NCBI GenBank assembly: GCA_016214855.1
Contig: JACRMT010000013.1
Coordinates: 62,001 to 126,000, forward strand
DNA: 64,000 nt
Direction of reading: 5' to 3'
Source: Nitrospirota bacterium
GTDB lineage: Bacteria > Nitrospirota > Thermodesulfovibrionia > Thermodesulfovibrionales > UBA6898
A program made the translations under genes and the position numbers. Positions 40,860-50,703 of this stretch are shown here, one piece after another (position 1 is the first letter of the stretch; the number at the start of each line of letters is the position of its first letter). Under the pieces are notes generated by a model. The model saw only the letters and a list, made by a program, of their open reading frames with translations. It had not been told where the DNA came from and did not search any database.

Positions 40860-42122
40860 TTACGTTCTGATGGTCTCTTCACGTATCTTCTCCTGCGGTT
40901 TTCTCAGAAACAGCGTAAGCACAATTGCACTGCCTGCCAATAATGCTGCCATGATGAAACTTGAAGAAAAGCTGCCGGTTCTTTCAGCCAATATTCCCGC
41001 AACAGAAGGTCCTGCGATCTGTCCGAAGCCGAAGATGAAGGTCACCAGGCCGAATGCAGCAGGAGCATTCCGCGCGCCCACATAATCACCGACAGCAGCT
41101 GCCATGATAGAAGGTATGGACCACGCAACAATGCCGAAGAAGAAGATCGAGAGATAAAGGAATGGTCCGGGCAGGCCTGATGCGACCAGCAGATAGGCCA
41201 TGGTCTGGAGCGAAAAGACCATGATCAGCCCTGCCTTCCTGCCGAGCCTGTCCGAAAGCGTCCCGAATACCGGCCCGGAAAAAAGACTGAGAAATCCAAC
41301 CCATGCCCAGAAATTGCCGGCGAGTGCCTCTGAAAATCCCCGTTCTTTCACCAGGGTCGTCACAATAAACGTTGCATAGATCACATACGTATAACCGAAA
41401 AGAAAATAGATGATACCGAGGTAATAGATCATCCATTCCCTGTAAACATTCACGGGCGGCCTCGGTGCAGTCTGCACAGAGGCCGAGTCATCGCTGCCGA
41501 CCGGCAGAAGTCCCATTTCTTCAGGCCTGTTCCTGAGAAAGAGAACACCCAGGATCGCAATAACAGTGACCATGCAGCTCAGAATAAGCCAGCTCGTTCT
41601 CCATCCTTCACTGACTGTCACACTGTTAATGTATGGGATAAGCTTGCCTGAAAGCATGATCGCAAAGCCGCTGCCTATCACCACAAAGCCTGCCGCCTTT
41701 CCACGCTTTTTTGCCTTGAACCAGGCAGATACCAGTCCCATGACCGGCACATTTGTAGCGCCGCTGCCGATGCCGGTCAGCATATAGAGCAGCAGCACCT
41801 GGCCAAAGGTCCGGGCCTGGCTGACTAATGCCATGGATAGGCCGACCAGAAGCAGAGAAAAAAATATAAATCTGCGGGGTCCGATCCTGACCGCGAAATG
41901 ACCGCTTACCAGCACGGAAATGAGATAGCCGAGAAAGTTGCCGGTGCTTATATACCCCATCTGGGAATAAGAGAGGTTCAGTGTAGCAGCCATGGAAGGC
42001 AGGAGCATGCCAAGAGCAAACCGTCCGAAACCAAGGCAGGCCATAATGCAGAGCATGCTCGTAAAGACAATGACCCAGCCGTAGTGGAAGGGAGGATTCT
42101 CTATTGAACGTTGCGTTTCCAC
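40860..42122 (-). CDS. Major facilitator superfamily transporter
   Basis: 420 residues from GTG 42122, with twelve hydrophobic helices. Typical MFS loop motifs: GHFAVRIGPRRFIFF (about 74) and GTLSDRLGRKAGLIM (about 285). CLGFGRFALGMLLPSM in helix 1 is typical of YbfB-like or oxalate/formate antiporter-like members. The substrate is not readable. It is divergent from wrbA. Confidence 0.85.
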   Translation of the reverse strand: METQRSIENPPFHYGWVIVFTSMLCIMACLGFGRFALGMLLPSMAATLNLSYSQMGYISTGNFLGYLISVLVSGHFAVRIGPRRFIFFSLLLVGLSMALVSQARTFGQVLLLYMLTGIGSGATNVPVMGLVSAWFKAKKRGKAAGFVVIGSGFAIMLSGKLIPYINSVTVSEGWRTSWLILSCMVTVIAILGVLFLRNRPEEMGLLPVGSDDSASVQTAPRPPVNVYREWMIYYLGIIYFLFGYTYVIYATFIVTTLVKERGFSEALAGNFWAWVGFLSLFSGPVFGTLSDRLGRKAGLIMVFSLQTMAYLLVASGLPGPFLYLSIFFFGIVAWSIPSIMAAAVGDYVGARNAPAAFGLVTFIFGFGQIAGPSVAGILAERTGSFSSSFIMAALLAGSAIVLTLFLRKPQEKIREETIRT

Positions 42123-42303
42123 AGGTCAGTAACTATAGCATAAGCGGGCAAACGTCATCCTTCTTATGCTGAAAGCTTTCCGGTAAATCTTATGCCGGCA
42201 GGCTGACGGTCGACTTCGAATAAAGCGTTTTGATGATATACTGTTAACACAGGTATCGCCCAGAAAACTCAAGGGACAAAAATACTGAAGGAGGAGGCAG
42301 AAG

Positions 42304-42915
42304 ATGAAAGTATTGATCGTTTTCTATTCAATGTACGGGCACATTTATAGGATGGCTGAAGCTGTTGCTGCCGGAGCAAGGGAGGTTGAAGGGGCAGAGA
42401 TCATTGTCCGCCGCGTTCCCGAGACCCTGAGCGAAGAGATCCTTGCCAAGATGGGGGCTATTGAGCCTCAGAAGGCATTTACGCATATCCCTGTCTGCAC
42501 GGTTGACGAACTGCCTGAGGCTGATGCCATTATATTCGGCACACCTACCCGGTTTGGCAATATGTGCGGCCAGATGAAGCAGTTCCTTGATGCGACAGGC
42601 AAGCTCTGGATAAGCGGAAAGCTTGTCGGCAAGGTCGGCAGTGTCTTTGCCAGTTCAGCTACGCAGCACGGCGGTCAGGAGTCCACCATTCTTACCTTTC
42701 ATGTACCTCTTCTGGCACATGGCTTTATCATCGTCGGCCTGCCCTACGCATTCCAGGGCCAGATGAGGAATGATGAGATAACCGGCTGCTCACCATACGG
42801 TTCATCTACGGTTGCCGGGACATCGGGTGAGCGGACACCGACTGAAAACGAACTTGCAGGCGCCCGCTATCAGGGTAAACACGTTGCATCGATAACAGCC
42901 AGACTCTGCCGCTGA
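42304..42915 (+). CDS. wrbA: NAD(P)H:quinone oxidoreductase, WrbA family
   Basis: 203 residues. The flavodoxin-like FMN site begins [37 protein letters not shown] (about 79) and [13 protein letters not shown] (about 116) are WrbA signatures. It reduces quinones by two electrons, avoiding semiquinone radicals. A GGAGGAGG site lies upstream. Confidence 0.92.
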   Translation: MKVLIVFYSMYGHIYRMAEAVAAGAREVEGAEIIVRRVPETLSEEILAKMGAIEPQKAFTHIPVCTVDELPEADAIIFGTPTRFGNMCGQMKQFLDATGKLWISGKLVGKVGSVFASSATQHGGQESTILTFHVPLLAHGFIIVGLPYAFQGQMRNDEITGCSPYGSSTVAGTSGERTPTENELAGARYQGKHVASITARLCR

Positions 42916-42929
42916 ATCTGGGAGAAGCA

Positions 42930-43018
42930 TTCAATTATAAAATCCCTCCTACCCTCCCTTTGCTAAAGGGAGGTCAAACTGCCCCTCTTTGGCAAAGAGG
43001 GGTAAGGGGAGATTTTTT
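42930..43018. repeat. GC-rich double-hairpin element between wrbA and the RNase gene
   Basis: Starts TCAATTATAAAATCCCTCCT and ends AAGGGGAGATTTTTT, near-identical at both ends to the copy at 18650-18756. It holds CCTCCCTTTGCTAAAGGGAGG and CCCCTCTTTGGCAAAGAGGGG. It lies 3' to both convergent genes and could also end transcription. Confidence 0.75.
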
Positions 43019-43078
43019 ATGAATAACATATAATCAATGCACTTATTAGCAAGAAGATAACAGTCGTATATTATCTCG

Positions 43079-44572
43079 CTATCTGTTTCGCCCCCGGCCG
43101 GAGCTGACCTTTCTAAAGTCTATGAACCCCCGGTCAACATCCGTGCGTACAAGCTGAACCCGTATCTTGTCCCCCACGTCAACGCCCTTGAACCCTTCCA
43201 TAAGCTTACCCTCTACCGGCGGATGGAAAATGCGCACCCACGTCCCCTTGTCAGCAGCGCCCGTAACAATGGCGTCGAACTTTTCACCGATCCTTGATTC
43301 CAGCAGAAGGGCCGCAGCAGACTTGCCGACCTGCCGCTCCACCTTATTGGCAGCATCCTCCTGCGCAGTGCAGTGCCGAGCAAGCGCCTCCAGCTCCTCC
43401 CTCAGATAGGGGATCTCTCCCCCTGACAAGGCCGCCTTCAGAAGCCTGTGGGTTATCAGATCAGGATAGCGCCGATTTGGGGCAGTTGAATGGGAATAAT
43501 CCTTTACTGCCAGCCCAAAGTGACCCGGAGCTGTCTGTCCGGGAAATTCAGCAACGTATTCACCATTACCCATCAGCTTGATGATGGTGAGTGAAAGGTC
43601 CGGGAACCTCAGAGGATCAGCAGCCTTTGCCTTTACCAGAAATTGCTCAAGCGCCTTTGAGTCAGGTCTCTGAGGGAGCGTATAATCGTGCTCCGCAGCC
43701 ACCTCAATGATCCGCTCCCACCTTTTCGGGATACGGACAACACGTCTCAGGGACGGAAACTTTTTAGAGCCAAGATACCGCGCTGTCACACCGTTTGCCG
43801 CCACCATGAAGTCTTCGATTATGTCCATGGCACGGTTTCGTCTGCGCTCCTCAAGATCACGTATCTCATCATTGTCAAACAGCGCCCTGGTCTGAATGGT
43901 CTCGAAATCCAATGCGCCATGTTCATGCCTGTACGCCTTCATCTTCTGCGCTGCCCTATCCTGCAACAGAAGATTCTCTGCAAGACCATCAACCACATCA
44001 GTGGCCTCGGGCAGAGGCCCCTCTCCCTCCAGCCATGCAGCAACACTGTTGTACGCCAGTTTTGCCTTGTTCATGACCGTTGCACGGTAGATGTCGGATG
44101 ACACGAGTGTCCCGTCACGTGAAAGTATGATCTCTATCACGATCGCAAGACGGTCCTCATGAAAATTCAGGGAAGAAAGATCCGTAGAAAGCTTTTCAGG
44201 GAGCATCGGAAATATCTCGGCATCAGTGTACACAGAGGTGGTGTTATGCTTTGCATGCGCATCAATGGCAGAGCCGAGCCTGACGATGGCATCAACATCA
44301 GCAACCGCGATCAGAAGTTTGGTGCCGTCATCCGGCAACCTTACCGCAACCGTAAGCTGGTCAAGGTCACGCGAGTCGTCATTGTCAATCGAGCACCAGA
44401 GAAGGTCTCTGAGGTCGCGGACCTGCTCATTGTCAGCAGTGGCAGGTGCGGTGATCGCAGCAAGTTGTTCCTCCGCTTCTTTCGAGAACTCAGGAAGAAG
44501 CCCCCGCTCAAGCATCACCCTGTGGGCGATCCTCTTCAGAATAACGCGGTGTTGTCTGTCTGTATGTTCCAT
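43079..44572 (-). CDS. RNase II/R-family (RNB) exoribonuclease
   Basis: 497 residues from ATG 44572, which has AAAGGA 9 bases upstream; ATG 44602 overlaps the upstream stop and is an alternative. The RNB catalytic loop is SIDNDDSRDLDQLTVAV (about 60), with YPDLITHRLL and APNRRYPDL further on (about 370) and a C-terminal S1-like RNA-binding strand set (GTWVRIFHPPVEGKLMEG). It is shorter than E. coli RNase II or R and lacks N-terminal cold-shock domains, like other compact bacterial RNB proteins. Confidence 0.88.
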   Translation of the reverse strand: MEHTDRQHRVILKRIAHRVMLERGLLPEFSKEAEEQLAAITAPATADNEQVRDLRDLLWCSIDNDDSRDLDQLTVAVRLPDDGTKLLIAVADVDAIVRLGSAIDAHAKHNTTSVYTDAEIFPMLPEKLSTDLSSLNFHEDRLAIVIEIILSRDGTLVSSDIYRATVMNKAKLAYNSVAAWLEGEGPLPEATDVVDGLAENLLLQDRAAQKMKAYRHEHGALDFETIQTRALFDNDEIRDLEERRRNRAMDIIEDFMVAANGVTARYLGSKKFPSLRRVVRIPKRWERIIEVAAEHDYTLPQRPDSKALEQFLVKAKAADPLRFPDLSLTIIKLMGNGEYVAEFPGQTAPGHFGLAVKDYSHSTAPNRRYPDLITHRLLKAALSGGEIPYLREELEALARHCTAQEDAANKVERQVGKSAAALLLESRIGEKFDAIVTGAADKGTWVRIFHPPVEGKLMEGFKGVDVGDKIRVQLVRTDVDRGFIDFRKVSSGRGRNR

Positions 44573-44601
44573 CTGTTTTCCTTTTTCATGATGTCTGCTC
44601 A

Positions 44602-46056
44602 TTATTTTTCACCGCAGGCCCTTCCCCTGAGGTGAAAGAAAAACCTGAGGGTCTTCTTCACTTTTTCTGAAAATATCTTGCCCGAAAAGTAATTGCCAAC
44701 AACTCGCTTGTTGATCTCAGCCAGGGTCGGATACGGATGCACTGCGCCTGCAAGCGTCGACAGCTTCACCCCTCCGTTCAGGGCAGCAACCCATTCGCTG
44801 ATCAGCTCTCCTGCGTGGAGTCCTAGGATCTGCACACCGAGCGGCTTCTCCTTTGCATCAAGGACCAGCTTGATCCTGCCGAGCCCTTCGCCTTCAGCAA
44901 GACCCCTGTCATTCATTTTGAACTCCTCTATCCATACAGCGGGCTGAAGGCCCGCGCCTTCTGCTGCTGTTTCGTTCATACCGATATTCGCAAGCTCGGG
45001 ATCGGTGTATGTGCACCAGGGGAAGAAGGTGTAATCTGCCTTGCGCGGCAGATGAAGGACCGCGTTTGTCAGCACCACGCCGCCTTCATACCCTGCAGCA
45101 TGCGTAAACTGATATGCGCCGGTCACATCGCCTGCTCCGAAGATATGCTTCTGCGTTGTCCTGAGCCTGCTGTCGAGCTTGAGTCCCTTACCGTCAAACT
45201 CAACTCCGGCATTCTCAAGTCCAAGGCCTTTCAGATTCGGCTCTCTTCCCATAGCGACAAGGATTTCATCAGCCACAATAGTTTCCTGCCTGCTGTCTTT
45301 GCCGCGCATGAGCACTTCGCGTCCGGTCTCTGAATTTCGCACTGAGATAACCGACCTGTCGAGATAGAACTTCACTCCTTCCACAGCAAGGTTCTGCATC
45401 ACGGCATCAGCCATGTCCCGGTCTTCTCTGCTCAGTATCTGACCGCTTCTCTGTATCACCGAGACCGTGGTGCCAAGCCTGCAGAAGGCCTGTGCCATCT
45501 CGATAGCAATAGGACCGCCTCCAAGGATGATCAGCGACGTCGGCAGAGAGTCGAGATAAAAGATATCCCTGTTCGTCAAATATGGCGTCCTGTCCAGCCC
45601 TTCTATCTTCGGTAAATCAGGAGACGATCCTGTTGCGATCACCCAGTTCTTTGCCGAATAGCTTCTTTCCCCTATCCTGACCATATGTTCATCCAGAAAT
45701 TCAGTGTCGCCGAACTCAACCTTTGCGCCAAGGCTGCAGAACCGCTCAACTGAATCGTGCGCCTGGATCTGACTGATCACAGATCTTATCCTGGACGACA
45801 CGTCGCGGAAATCAACGGGGGTTACCTCAGACCGGGGAAGGCCAAATTTCTGCGCATTTTTCATCAGGTGATAAACATGCGCTGTCTTGATCAATGTCTT
45901 TGACGGCACGCATCCGTAATGCAGACAGTCCCCGCCCAGCACCTTTTCCTTTTCAACAAGCAGCGCCTTAGCGCCGAACTGCGCTGCGCCGGCAGCCACG
46001 GTCAAGCCGGCAGACCCGCCGCCAAGAATGCCGATGTCATAGTCGTATGTTGTCAT
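44602..46056 (-). CDS. FAD-dependent pyridine nucleotide-disulfide oxidoreductase (MerA/Lpd-like)
   Basis: 484 residues from ATG 46056, chosen because GGGAGG lies 4 bases upstream (46061-46066). The FAD site is DIGILGGGSAGLTVAAGAA, the redox-active disulfide is GGDCLHYGCVPSKT (about 42), the NAD(P) site is IILGGGPIAIEMAQAF (about 177), and the C-terminal His-Glu pair is in AVHPYPTLAEINKRV (about 448). It lacks a metal-binding N-terminal domain and the C-terminal Cys pair of true mercuric reductase. It is coupled to the RNase gene. Confidence 0.85.
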   Translation of the reverse strand: MTTYDYDIGILGGGSAGLTVAAGAAQFGAKALLVEKEKVLGGDCLHYGCVPSKTLIKTAHVYHLMKNAQKFGLPRSEVTPVDFRDVSSRIRSVISQIQAHDSVERFCSLGAKVEFGDTEFLDEHMVRIGERSYSAKNWVIATGSSPDLPKIEGLDRTPYLTNRDIFYLDSLPTSLIILGGGPIAIEMAQAFCRLGTTVSVIQRSGQILSREDRDMADAVMQNLAVEGVKFYLDRSVISVRNSETGREVLMRGKDSRQETIVADEILVAMGREPNLKGLGLENAGVEFDGKGLKLDSRLRTTQKHIFGAGDVTGAYQFTHAAGYEGGVVLTNAVLHLPRKADYTFFPWCTYTDPELANIGMNETAAEGAGLQPAVWIEEFKMNDRGLAEGEGLGRIKLVLDAKEKPLGVQILGLHAGELISEWVAALNGGVKLSTLAGAVHPYPTLAEINKRVVGNYFSGKIFSEKVKKTLRFFFHLRGRACGEK

Positions 46057-46181
46057 GCAGCCTCCCTTCCTCATTCAACTTAGAGTGAAGTATATCAAAT
46101 ACGACTACTATTCTCGATTTTACTTATTAATTAACTTTATCGGAGCATTCACTATTCTTATCACTGCCGTCAAAATGATTC

Positions 46182-46210
46182 TTTACAATCAATTCATAAC
46201 GTGATATGTA
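46182..46210 (+). promoter_or_regulatory. Promoter upstream of cheR and the signalling block
   Basis: TTTACA (46182-46187) and TATGTA (46205-46210) are spaced by 17 bases, about 34 bases before the cheR start. Confidence 0.5.
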
Positions 46211-46243
46211 TTAATAAGTTGGATAACGCGGAGGGGACTAGTC

Positions 46244-47101
46244 ATGGGTACCGGTATGTTTACTGGAAATGTCAGTGAAAATCAGCCCGAAGATGCGCTT
46301 GCGGAAATACTGAATTACGTAAAGAAATTTCGCGGGATCGATTTTTCTGCGTACCGAAGCAACACCATAGGCCGCAGGCTTATGGGCCGACTGCAGTCGA
46401 CCGGCATGCCTGATTACGGATCATACGCAGGTCTTCTCAGGGACGATCCAAAAGAGATAGAAAAACTCGTCGAGGCATTTACGATCAAGGTCAGCCACTT
46501 CTTCAGAAATCCCTTCACCTTTGAGGTGCTCCGTGACCCTATTTTGCCGGAGCTGCTCGAATCAACAAAAGGAGAATTGAGAATATGGTCTGCAGGCTGC
46601 GCAAACGGTGAAGAAGCCTATTCTCTTGCAATCCTTCTCAGAGAGATCCTCGAAAAGGACTTCCCATCAGCGAATATTCTGATCCTGGCAACCGATATCG
46701 ACCGTAATGCTCTTGCAGAGGCGGAAAAGGCACTCTACAGGAATGAATCACTCTTTGAGGTAAGAAAAGGATATCTCGACAAATATTTCACCCGGTTCAA
46801 TGACAATCTCTACCGGGTGAATGATGAGGTGAAATCAATGGTGACTTTTGCTGTTCACGACGTAACAACAGGCAGCCCGCCCAAAGAAGGGATATTTTCG
46901 GATTATAACGTCATTTTCTGCAGAAATGTCCTCATTTACTTTAACCTCGGGCTACAGGAGAAGGTTATCACTTCATTTTCCGGGATGCAGCATAGAGGAT
47001 ATCTGGTGCTCGGCGAGGCAGAGTCTCTTCCTGCGCGGCTTGCTGGATCCTATAACGAAATCCTGCCACGCACGAAGATATTCAGAAAGGCAGGAGGCTG
47101 A
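46244..47101 (+). CDS. cheR: CheR-type protein methyltransferase
   Basis: 285 residues. N-terminal helical CheR domain (GIDFSAYRSNTIGRRLMGRL), then the SAM-binding region RIWSAGCANGEEAYSLAIL (about 105) and FCRNVLIYFNL (about 225). CheR normally methylates glutamates of chemoreceptors, but no chemoreceptor, CheA or CheW is in this window. It is directly followed by a Cache-type kinase whose start lies 2 bases after its stop, so it may modify a kinase or a distant receptor. Confidence 0.9.
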   Translation: MGTGMFTGNVSENQPEDALAEILNYVKKFRGIDFSAYRSNTIGRRLMGRLQSTGMPDYGSYAGLLRDDPKEIEKLVEAFTIKVSHFFRNPFTFEVLRDPILPELLESTKGELRIWSAGCANGEEAYSLAILLREILEKDFPSANILILATDIDRNALAEAEKALYRNESLFEVRKGYLDKYFTRFNDNLYRVNDEVKSMVTFAVHDVTTGSPPKEGIFSDYNVIFCRNVLIYFNLGLQEKVITSFSGMQHRGYLVLGEAESLPARLAGSYNEILPRTKIFRKAGG

Positions 47102-47102
47102 G

Positions 47103-49856
47103 TTGAAGGACTGGCTTCTGCAGAAAAGATGGCGGATCATCCTTGCAGGGATCATGATCGTGGCAATTCCGCTCCTCGGTCTTTCGGCCCTGATCAGGAT
47201 CCAGACGACAGTTGCGCTTGAAGAGAGACTTGATAAAGAGACCCAGTGGCTCTCAACTACGGCGGGGCGTCATCTTGAAACGTCATTAAAAGGCAAAATC
47301 GCCATCGGCAGGCTCTTTATCACACGGCCGCTTCTTCTGGATGCCATTAAGAGCAACGACAGGGCAGAGATGACAAAACACCTCAAGATACTTATAAACA
47401 CAGCCCCGGAACTGGACCGCGTATTCATTACAACGGAAAAGGGGCTGCAGACAGCCAACTTTCCGGAAACACCTGCGACCCTCGGCGTAGATTTTTCAGA
47501 TCGCGACTGGTACAAGGGGGTTTCAAGGGACTGGTCTCCCTACATCTCCGAGTTTTACGTCAGGGCTGCCGAGCCGAAAAGATATCTCTTTGCCATAGCC
47601 GTGCCTGTCCGCATCGACGGAATAGTCAGGGCAATACTCGTCATGCAGCCGAAACCTGATTACATCAAAAATATCCTCACGAGCGTTGAGATCGGCAGGG
47701 GCAGGATATATGCGGTCGACAGACAGGGCCAACTCATTTATCACCCTGACTACATCCTGGACAGGATCATAGACTTTTCGACGCTCCCCGCGGTCCGCAG
47801 AGTAATGGAGGGCCAGAGCGGCGTTTTAGATCCTGTTGCGCAGGCAGGCGGAGAAAGATTCATTTCCGCATACAGCCCGGTGAAGGAATGGGGTTGGGGC
47901 ATTATCGTCGAAAAGCCCGAGGAAGTGATCCTCGAACCTATACGAAGGATAACATTCTGGATTGCTGCTTTCACCGCTCTTATGCTCATGTTAGGCGGCT
48001 ATTTTGCCTATCGCGGTGCAATGCTTCTGATCGAAACCCAGGGCCTCACGGCAAAACTCCGGGAGGATGAACTGGTCGAAAAGACATATAACGAGATCCT
48101 GACCCTCCTGAACAATCCATGGCCAAGCCTCATAGAGATGTGCAATGCATCGCTGACTCGATTAATCGAACAGTCCTGTGCAGAGACAGGTCTTCTCTAT
48201 TCCTTCGATGATTCAGGCATCTTTCCCTGCTCTGCCGTTGGAGTCCAACTGCCTGATGCGGCAGATAGTCTCGCTCTTGAGTGTCTGCGGCAGAAGAGAT
48301 CGCTAAGAATACGGGAAATACCGCCGGATACGCATATGATGATGGACACCGGCATCGGAAATCTCAGACCCAGGGATATCATAGCTATCCCGCTCTTTCA
48401 CAAGGACGCTGCGGTCGGGGCGCTTGAACTCGCCTGCATTCACGGGTTCCCTGATCGGGACATCCGGATGCTCGAACATATCGCGCCGCAGATAGCAATC
48501 GGCATCAATACGATCAGGAGCCAGATAGCGCTGAAAAATCTTTCTGATGAGCTCTCCTGCTCCAATGAAGAATTTCAGGCCATGAACGAAGAGCTTCAGG
48601 CCATGAACAAAGAGCTCCAGAACCAGCAGAAAGAGATCGCAGAGACAAATGCACGACTGGTGGACGTCTCAAAGGCCAAATCCGACTTTCTCGCAAACAT
48701 GTCGCACGAACTGAGAACACCCCTGAACGCAATCCTCGGCTTTTCCGAGGTGCTGCAGGACGGTCTTTTCGGAAATCTGAGCGAAAAACAGAACGAATAC
48801 GTCGGGGACATTTACAGCAGCGGCAAGCATCTCCTTGAACTGATAAATGACATCCTTGACCTTGCAAAGATCGAATCAGGAAAGATGGAGCTTGAGCCGC
48901 TGAAATTTAGCCTGAAGGATACCCTTGCCTCATCTCTCAACATGTTCAGGGAAAAAGCCCTGAAACACGGCATCAAACTGAATTTCGAAATAACACCTGA
49001 TGCAGACAGAGAGATCGAGGCTGACCAGCGCAAGGTAAAGCAGATCATGTTCAACCTCCTGTCCAACGCAGTCAAGTTCACGCCGGATGGGGGCTCCGTG
49101 CGCGTAAGCGCACGAAAATGGGTTAGGGATCTGGGATTAGGCGTAAGTGAAGAAGGACCGATCCCCGACCCCCAACAATCAGCCCCTGACAGGGATTTCA
49201 TCGAAATCTCTGTCACAGACACCGGCATCGGCATAAAGCCTGAGGACATGCCCAAGCTCTTCAAGGAGTTCTCGCAGCTTGAATCTCCGTATGACAAGAA
49301 ATATGAGGGAGCAGGTCTCGGCCTTGCACTTACCAGGAGGCTTGTGGAACTTCACAGAGGGACGATAAGAGTCGAGAGCGAATTCGGAAAAGGCAGCACC
49401 TTCTCCTTCAGCCTTCCGGTCAGCGCACGTGCTGTTTCAGCGGAAAGCTGCGACCATACACCAGAAAAACGGAGGGTCAGTCAGGGAGAAAAGCGTGCCC
49501 TTGTCATCGATGATGATGACCGTGCAGTCAGTCTGATAGAAGAACCTCTCGCTGCAGGCGGCTATAGCGTGATCAGGGCTTCTGACGGCAGAGCAGGACT
49601 TGAGGCTGCGCAAAAGGAAAGGCCTGCGTTCATTGTGCTTGATCTCATTATGCCGGTGATGGACGGCTTTGAGGTGGCTGAAGCACTTGCTTCGGATGAT
49701 CGGACATCTGGAATTCCGGTCATTGTGCTGACCGCAAGGGAACTGACTGCTGCTGAGCGGAAGAGGCTTGAGGGAAAGGTGGATGCCATAGTGATAAAAG
49801 GCGAACTGAACAGAGAAGGCTTTATGAGCCTTGTCAGAAAAACGATCACAGGATAG
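47103..49856 (+). CDS. Hybrid sensor histidine kinase (Cache-GAF-HisKA-HATPase-REC)
   Basis: 917 residues from TTG 47103, chosen because AGGAGG (47092-47097) lies 5 bases upstream and the frame has no ATG before the first membrane helix. Helix 1 (about 10-30), a double-Cache periplasmic sensor (about 40-280), helix 2 (about 290-310), GAF (about 345-490) and a coiled coil rich in EEFQAMNEELQAMNKELQ follow. Phospho-acceptor His is in NMSHELRTPLNAILGFSEVL (about 535). The C-terminal receiver begins RALVIDDDD (about 798). An odd loop between N and G boxes (DNA 49123-49198) carries repeat-like sequence. Confidence 0.9.
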   Translation: MKDWLLQKRWRIILAGIMIVAIPLLGLSALIRIQTTVALEERLDKETQWLSTTAGRHLETSLKGKIAIGRLFITRPLLLDAIKSNDRAEMTKHLKILINTAPELDRVFITTEKGLQTANFPETPATLGVDFSDRDWYKGVSRDWSPYISEFYVRAAEPKRYLFAIAVPVRIDGIVRAILVMQPKPDYIKNILTSVEIGRGRIYAVDRQGQLIYHPDYILDRIIDFSTLPAVRRVMEGQSGVLDPVAQAGGERFISAYSPVKEWGWGIIVEKPEEVILEPIRRITFWIAAFTALMLMLGGYFAYRGAMLLIETQGLTAKLREDELVEKTYNEILTLLNNPWPSLIEMCNASLTRLIEQSCAETGLLYSFDDSGIFPCSAVGVQLPDAADSLALECLRQKRSLRIREIPPDTHMMMDTGIGNLRPRDIIAIPLFHKDAAVGALELACIHGFPDRDIRMLEHIAPQIAIGINTIRSQIALKNLSDELSCSNEEFQAMNEELQAMNKELQNQQKEIAETNARLVDVSKAKSDFLANMSHELRTPLNAILGFSEVLQDGLFGNLSEKQNEYVGDIYSSGKHLLELINDILDLAKIESGKMELEPLKFSLKDTLASSLNMFREKALKHGIKLNFEITPDADREIEADQRKVKQIMFNLLSNAVKFTPDGGSVRVSARKWVRDLGLGVSEEGPIPDPQQSAPDRDFIEISVTDTGIGIKPEDMPKLFKEFSQLESPYDKKYEGAGLGLALTRRLVELHRGTIRVESEFGKGSTFSFSLPVSARAVSAESCDHTPEKRRVSQGEKRALVIDDDDRAVSLIEEPLAAGGYSVIRASDGRAGLEAAQKERPAFIVLDLIMPVMDGFEVAEALASDDRTSGIPVIVLTARELTAAERKRLEGKVDAIVIKGELNREGFMSLVRKTITG

Positions 49857-49861
49857 AGGCA

Positions 49862-50272
49862 ATGCCGCAGAAGATACTTATCGTTGATGACAATGACGCA
49901 AACCGCATCCTGTTCAGGGATGTTCTGAGATATAACGGGTTCGAGACCACTGAGGCGGAAAACGGGGAAGTGGGAATACAGCAGGCCCTGCAGCAGAAGC
50001 CTGATCTCATTCTTCTTGATATTCAGATGCCGGTGATGGACGGGTATGAGACCCTGAAGGTGCTGAGGGAGATGGCTGAGACAAGATCCGTAACGATAGT
50101 CGCACTGACGTCCTTTGCCATGTCCGGGGACAAAAAAGGCATCGTGGCGGCCGGATTCGACGGATACATAACAAAACCGATAAGCACCAGGGAACTGCCT
50201 GTAGTTATAAGGAAATACCTGTCAGAAGAAGACCGTGCAGGAGGAAATGACAATGCGATTGAGGAGGATTGA
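49862..50272 (+). CDS. Single-domain response regulator
   Basis: 136 residues, one receiver domain only. Acidic pocket IVDDNDANR, phospho-Asp in LILLDIQMPVMDGYE (about 57), Thr/Ser in ALTSFAM, Lys in YITKPIS. A short acidic tail follows. It is closely similar to the next gene, so the pair is a tandem duplication of DivK-like regulators. It has no output domain and probably passes phosphate or sequesters a kinase. Confidence 0.9.
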   Translation: MPQKILIVDDNDANRILFRDVLRYNGFETTEAENGEVGIQQALQQKPDLILLDIQMPVMDGYETLKVLREMAETRSVTIVALTSFAMSGDKKGIVAAGFDGYITKPISTRELPVVIRKYLSEEDRAGGNDNAIEED

Positions 50273-50275
50273 GCC

Positions 50276-50665
50276 ATGCCTGCCAGGGTCCTTGTAGTTG
50301 AGGATAATGAAAAAAATCGGAGACTTCTGAGGGACGTCCTTCAGTTCCATGGATTTGAAGTGATCGAGGCCGTAAACGGAGAAGAGGGGATCACTATGGC
50401 ACGCACGGAAAAGCCCGACATCATCCTCATGGATATGCAGATGCCGGTCATGGACGGTTTCACCGCGATCAGGACGCTGAAGAACGATCCTGATCTCAGG
50501 CAGATCAAGATCGTCTCAGTCACCTCGTTTGCCATGGCCGGAGACAGGGAGAAGATCCTGGCCGCAGGCGCTGACGGGTATGTTGCAAAGCCGATAGATA
50601 CGAGAGAACTGCCGGCAATGCTGAAAGAGCTCTCTGCGGGCTTGCAGAAACCAATGGAAGGTTAA
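50276..50665 (+). CDS. Single-domain response regulator, tandem paralogue
   Basis: 129 residues. VVEDNEKNRRLLRDVLQFHG matches its neighbour in layout, with phospho-Asp in IILMDMQMPVMDGFT (about 53), SVTSFAMAGDREK and YVAKPIDTREL. A GAGGAGG site precedes it, 3 bases after the previous stop. The stop overlaps an ATG of the next kinase frame. Confidence 0.9.
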   Translation: MPARVLVVEDNEKNRRLLRDVLQFHGFEVIEAVNGEEGITMARTEKPDIILMDMQMPVMDGFTAIRTLKNDPDLRQIKIVSVTSFAMAGDREKILAAGADGYVAKPIDTRELPAMLKELSAGLQKPMEG

Positions 50666-50703
50666 TGCAATGCCCCTTATTCAGCCTTAAACAGAGGAAA
50701 GCG

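Noticed and set aside
42930-43018. Simple Rho-independent terminator
   Set aside because: It has two hairpins and ends shared with a copy 24 kb away, so an element family explains it better, though it may still end transcripts.
44602-46056. Mercuric reductase assignment
   Set aside because: The active-site disulfide fits, but there is no metal-binding N-terminal domain, no C-terminal Cys pair and no mer gene nearby.
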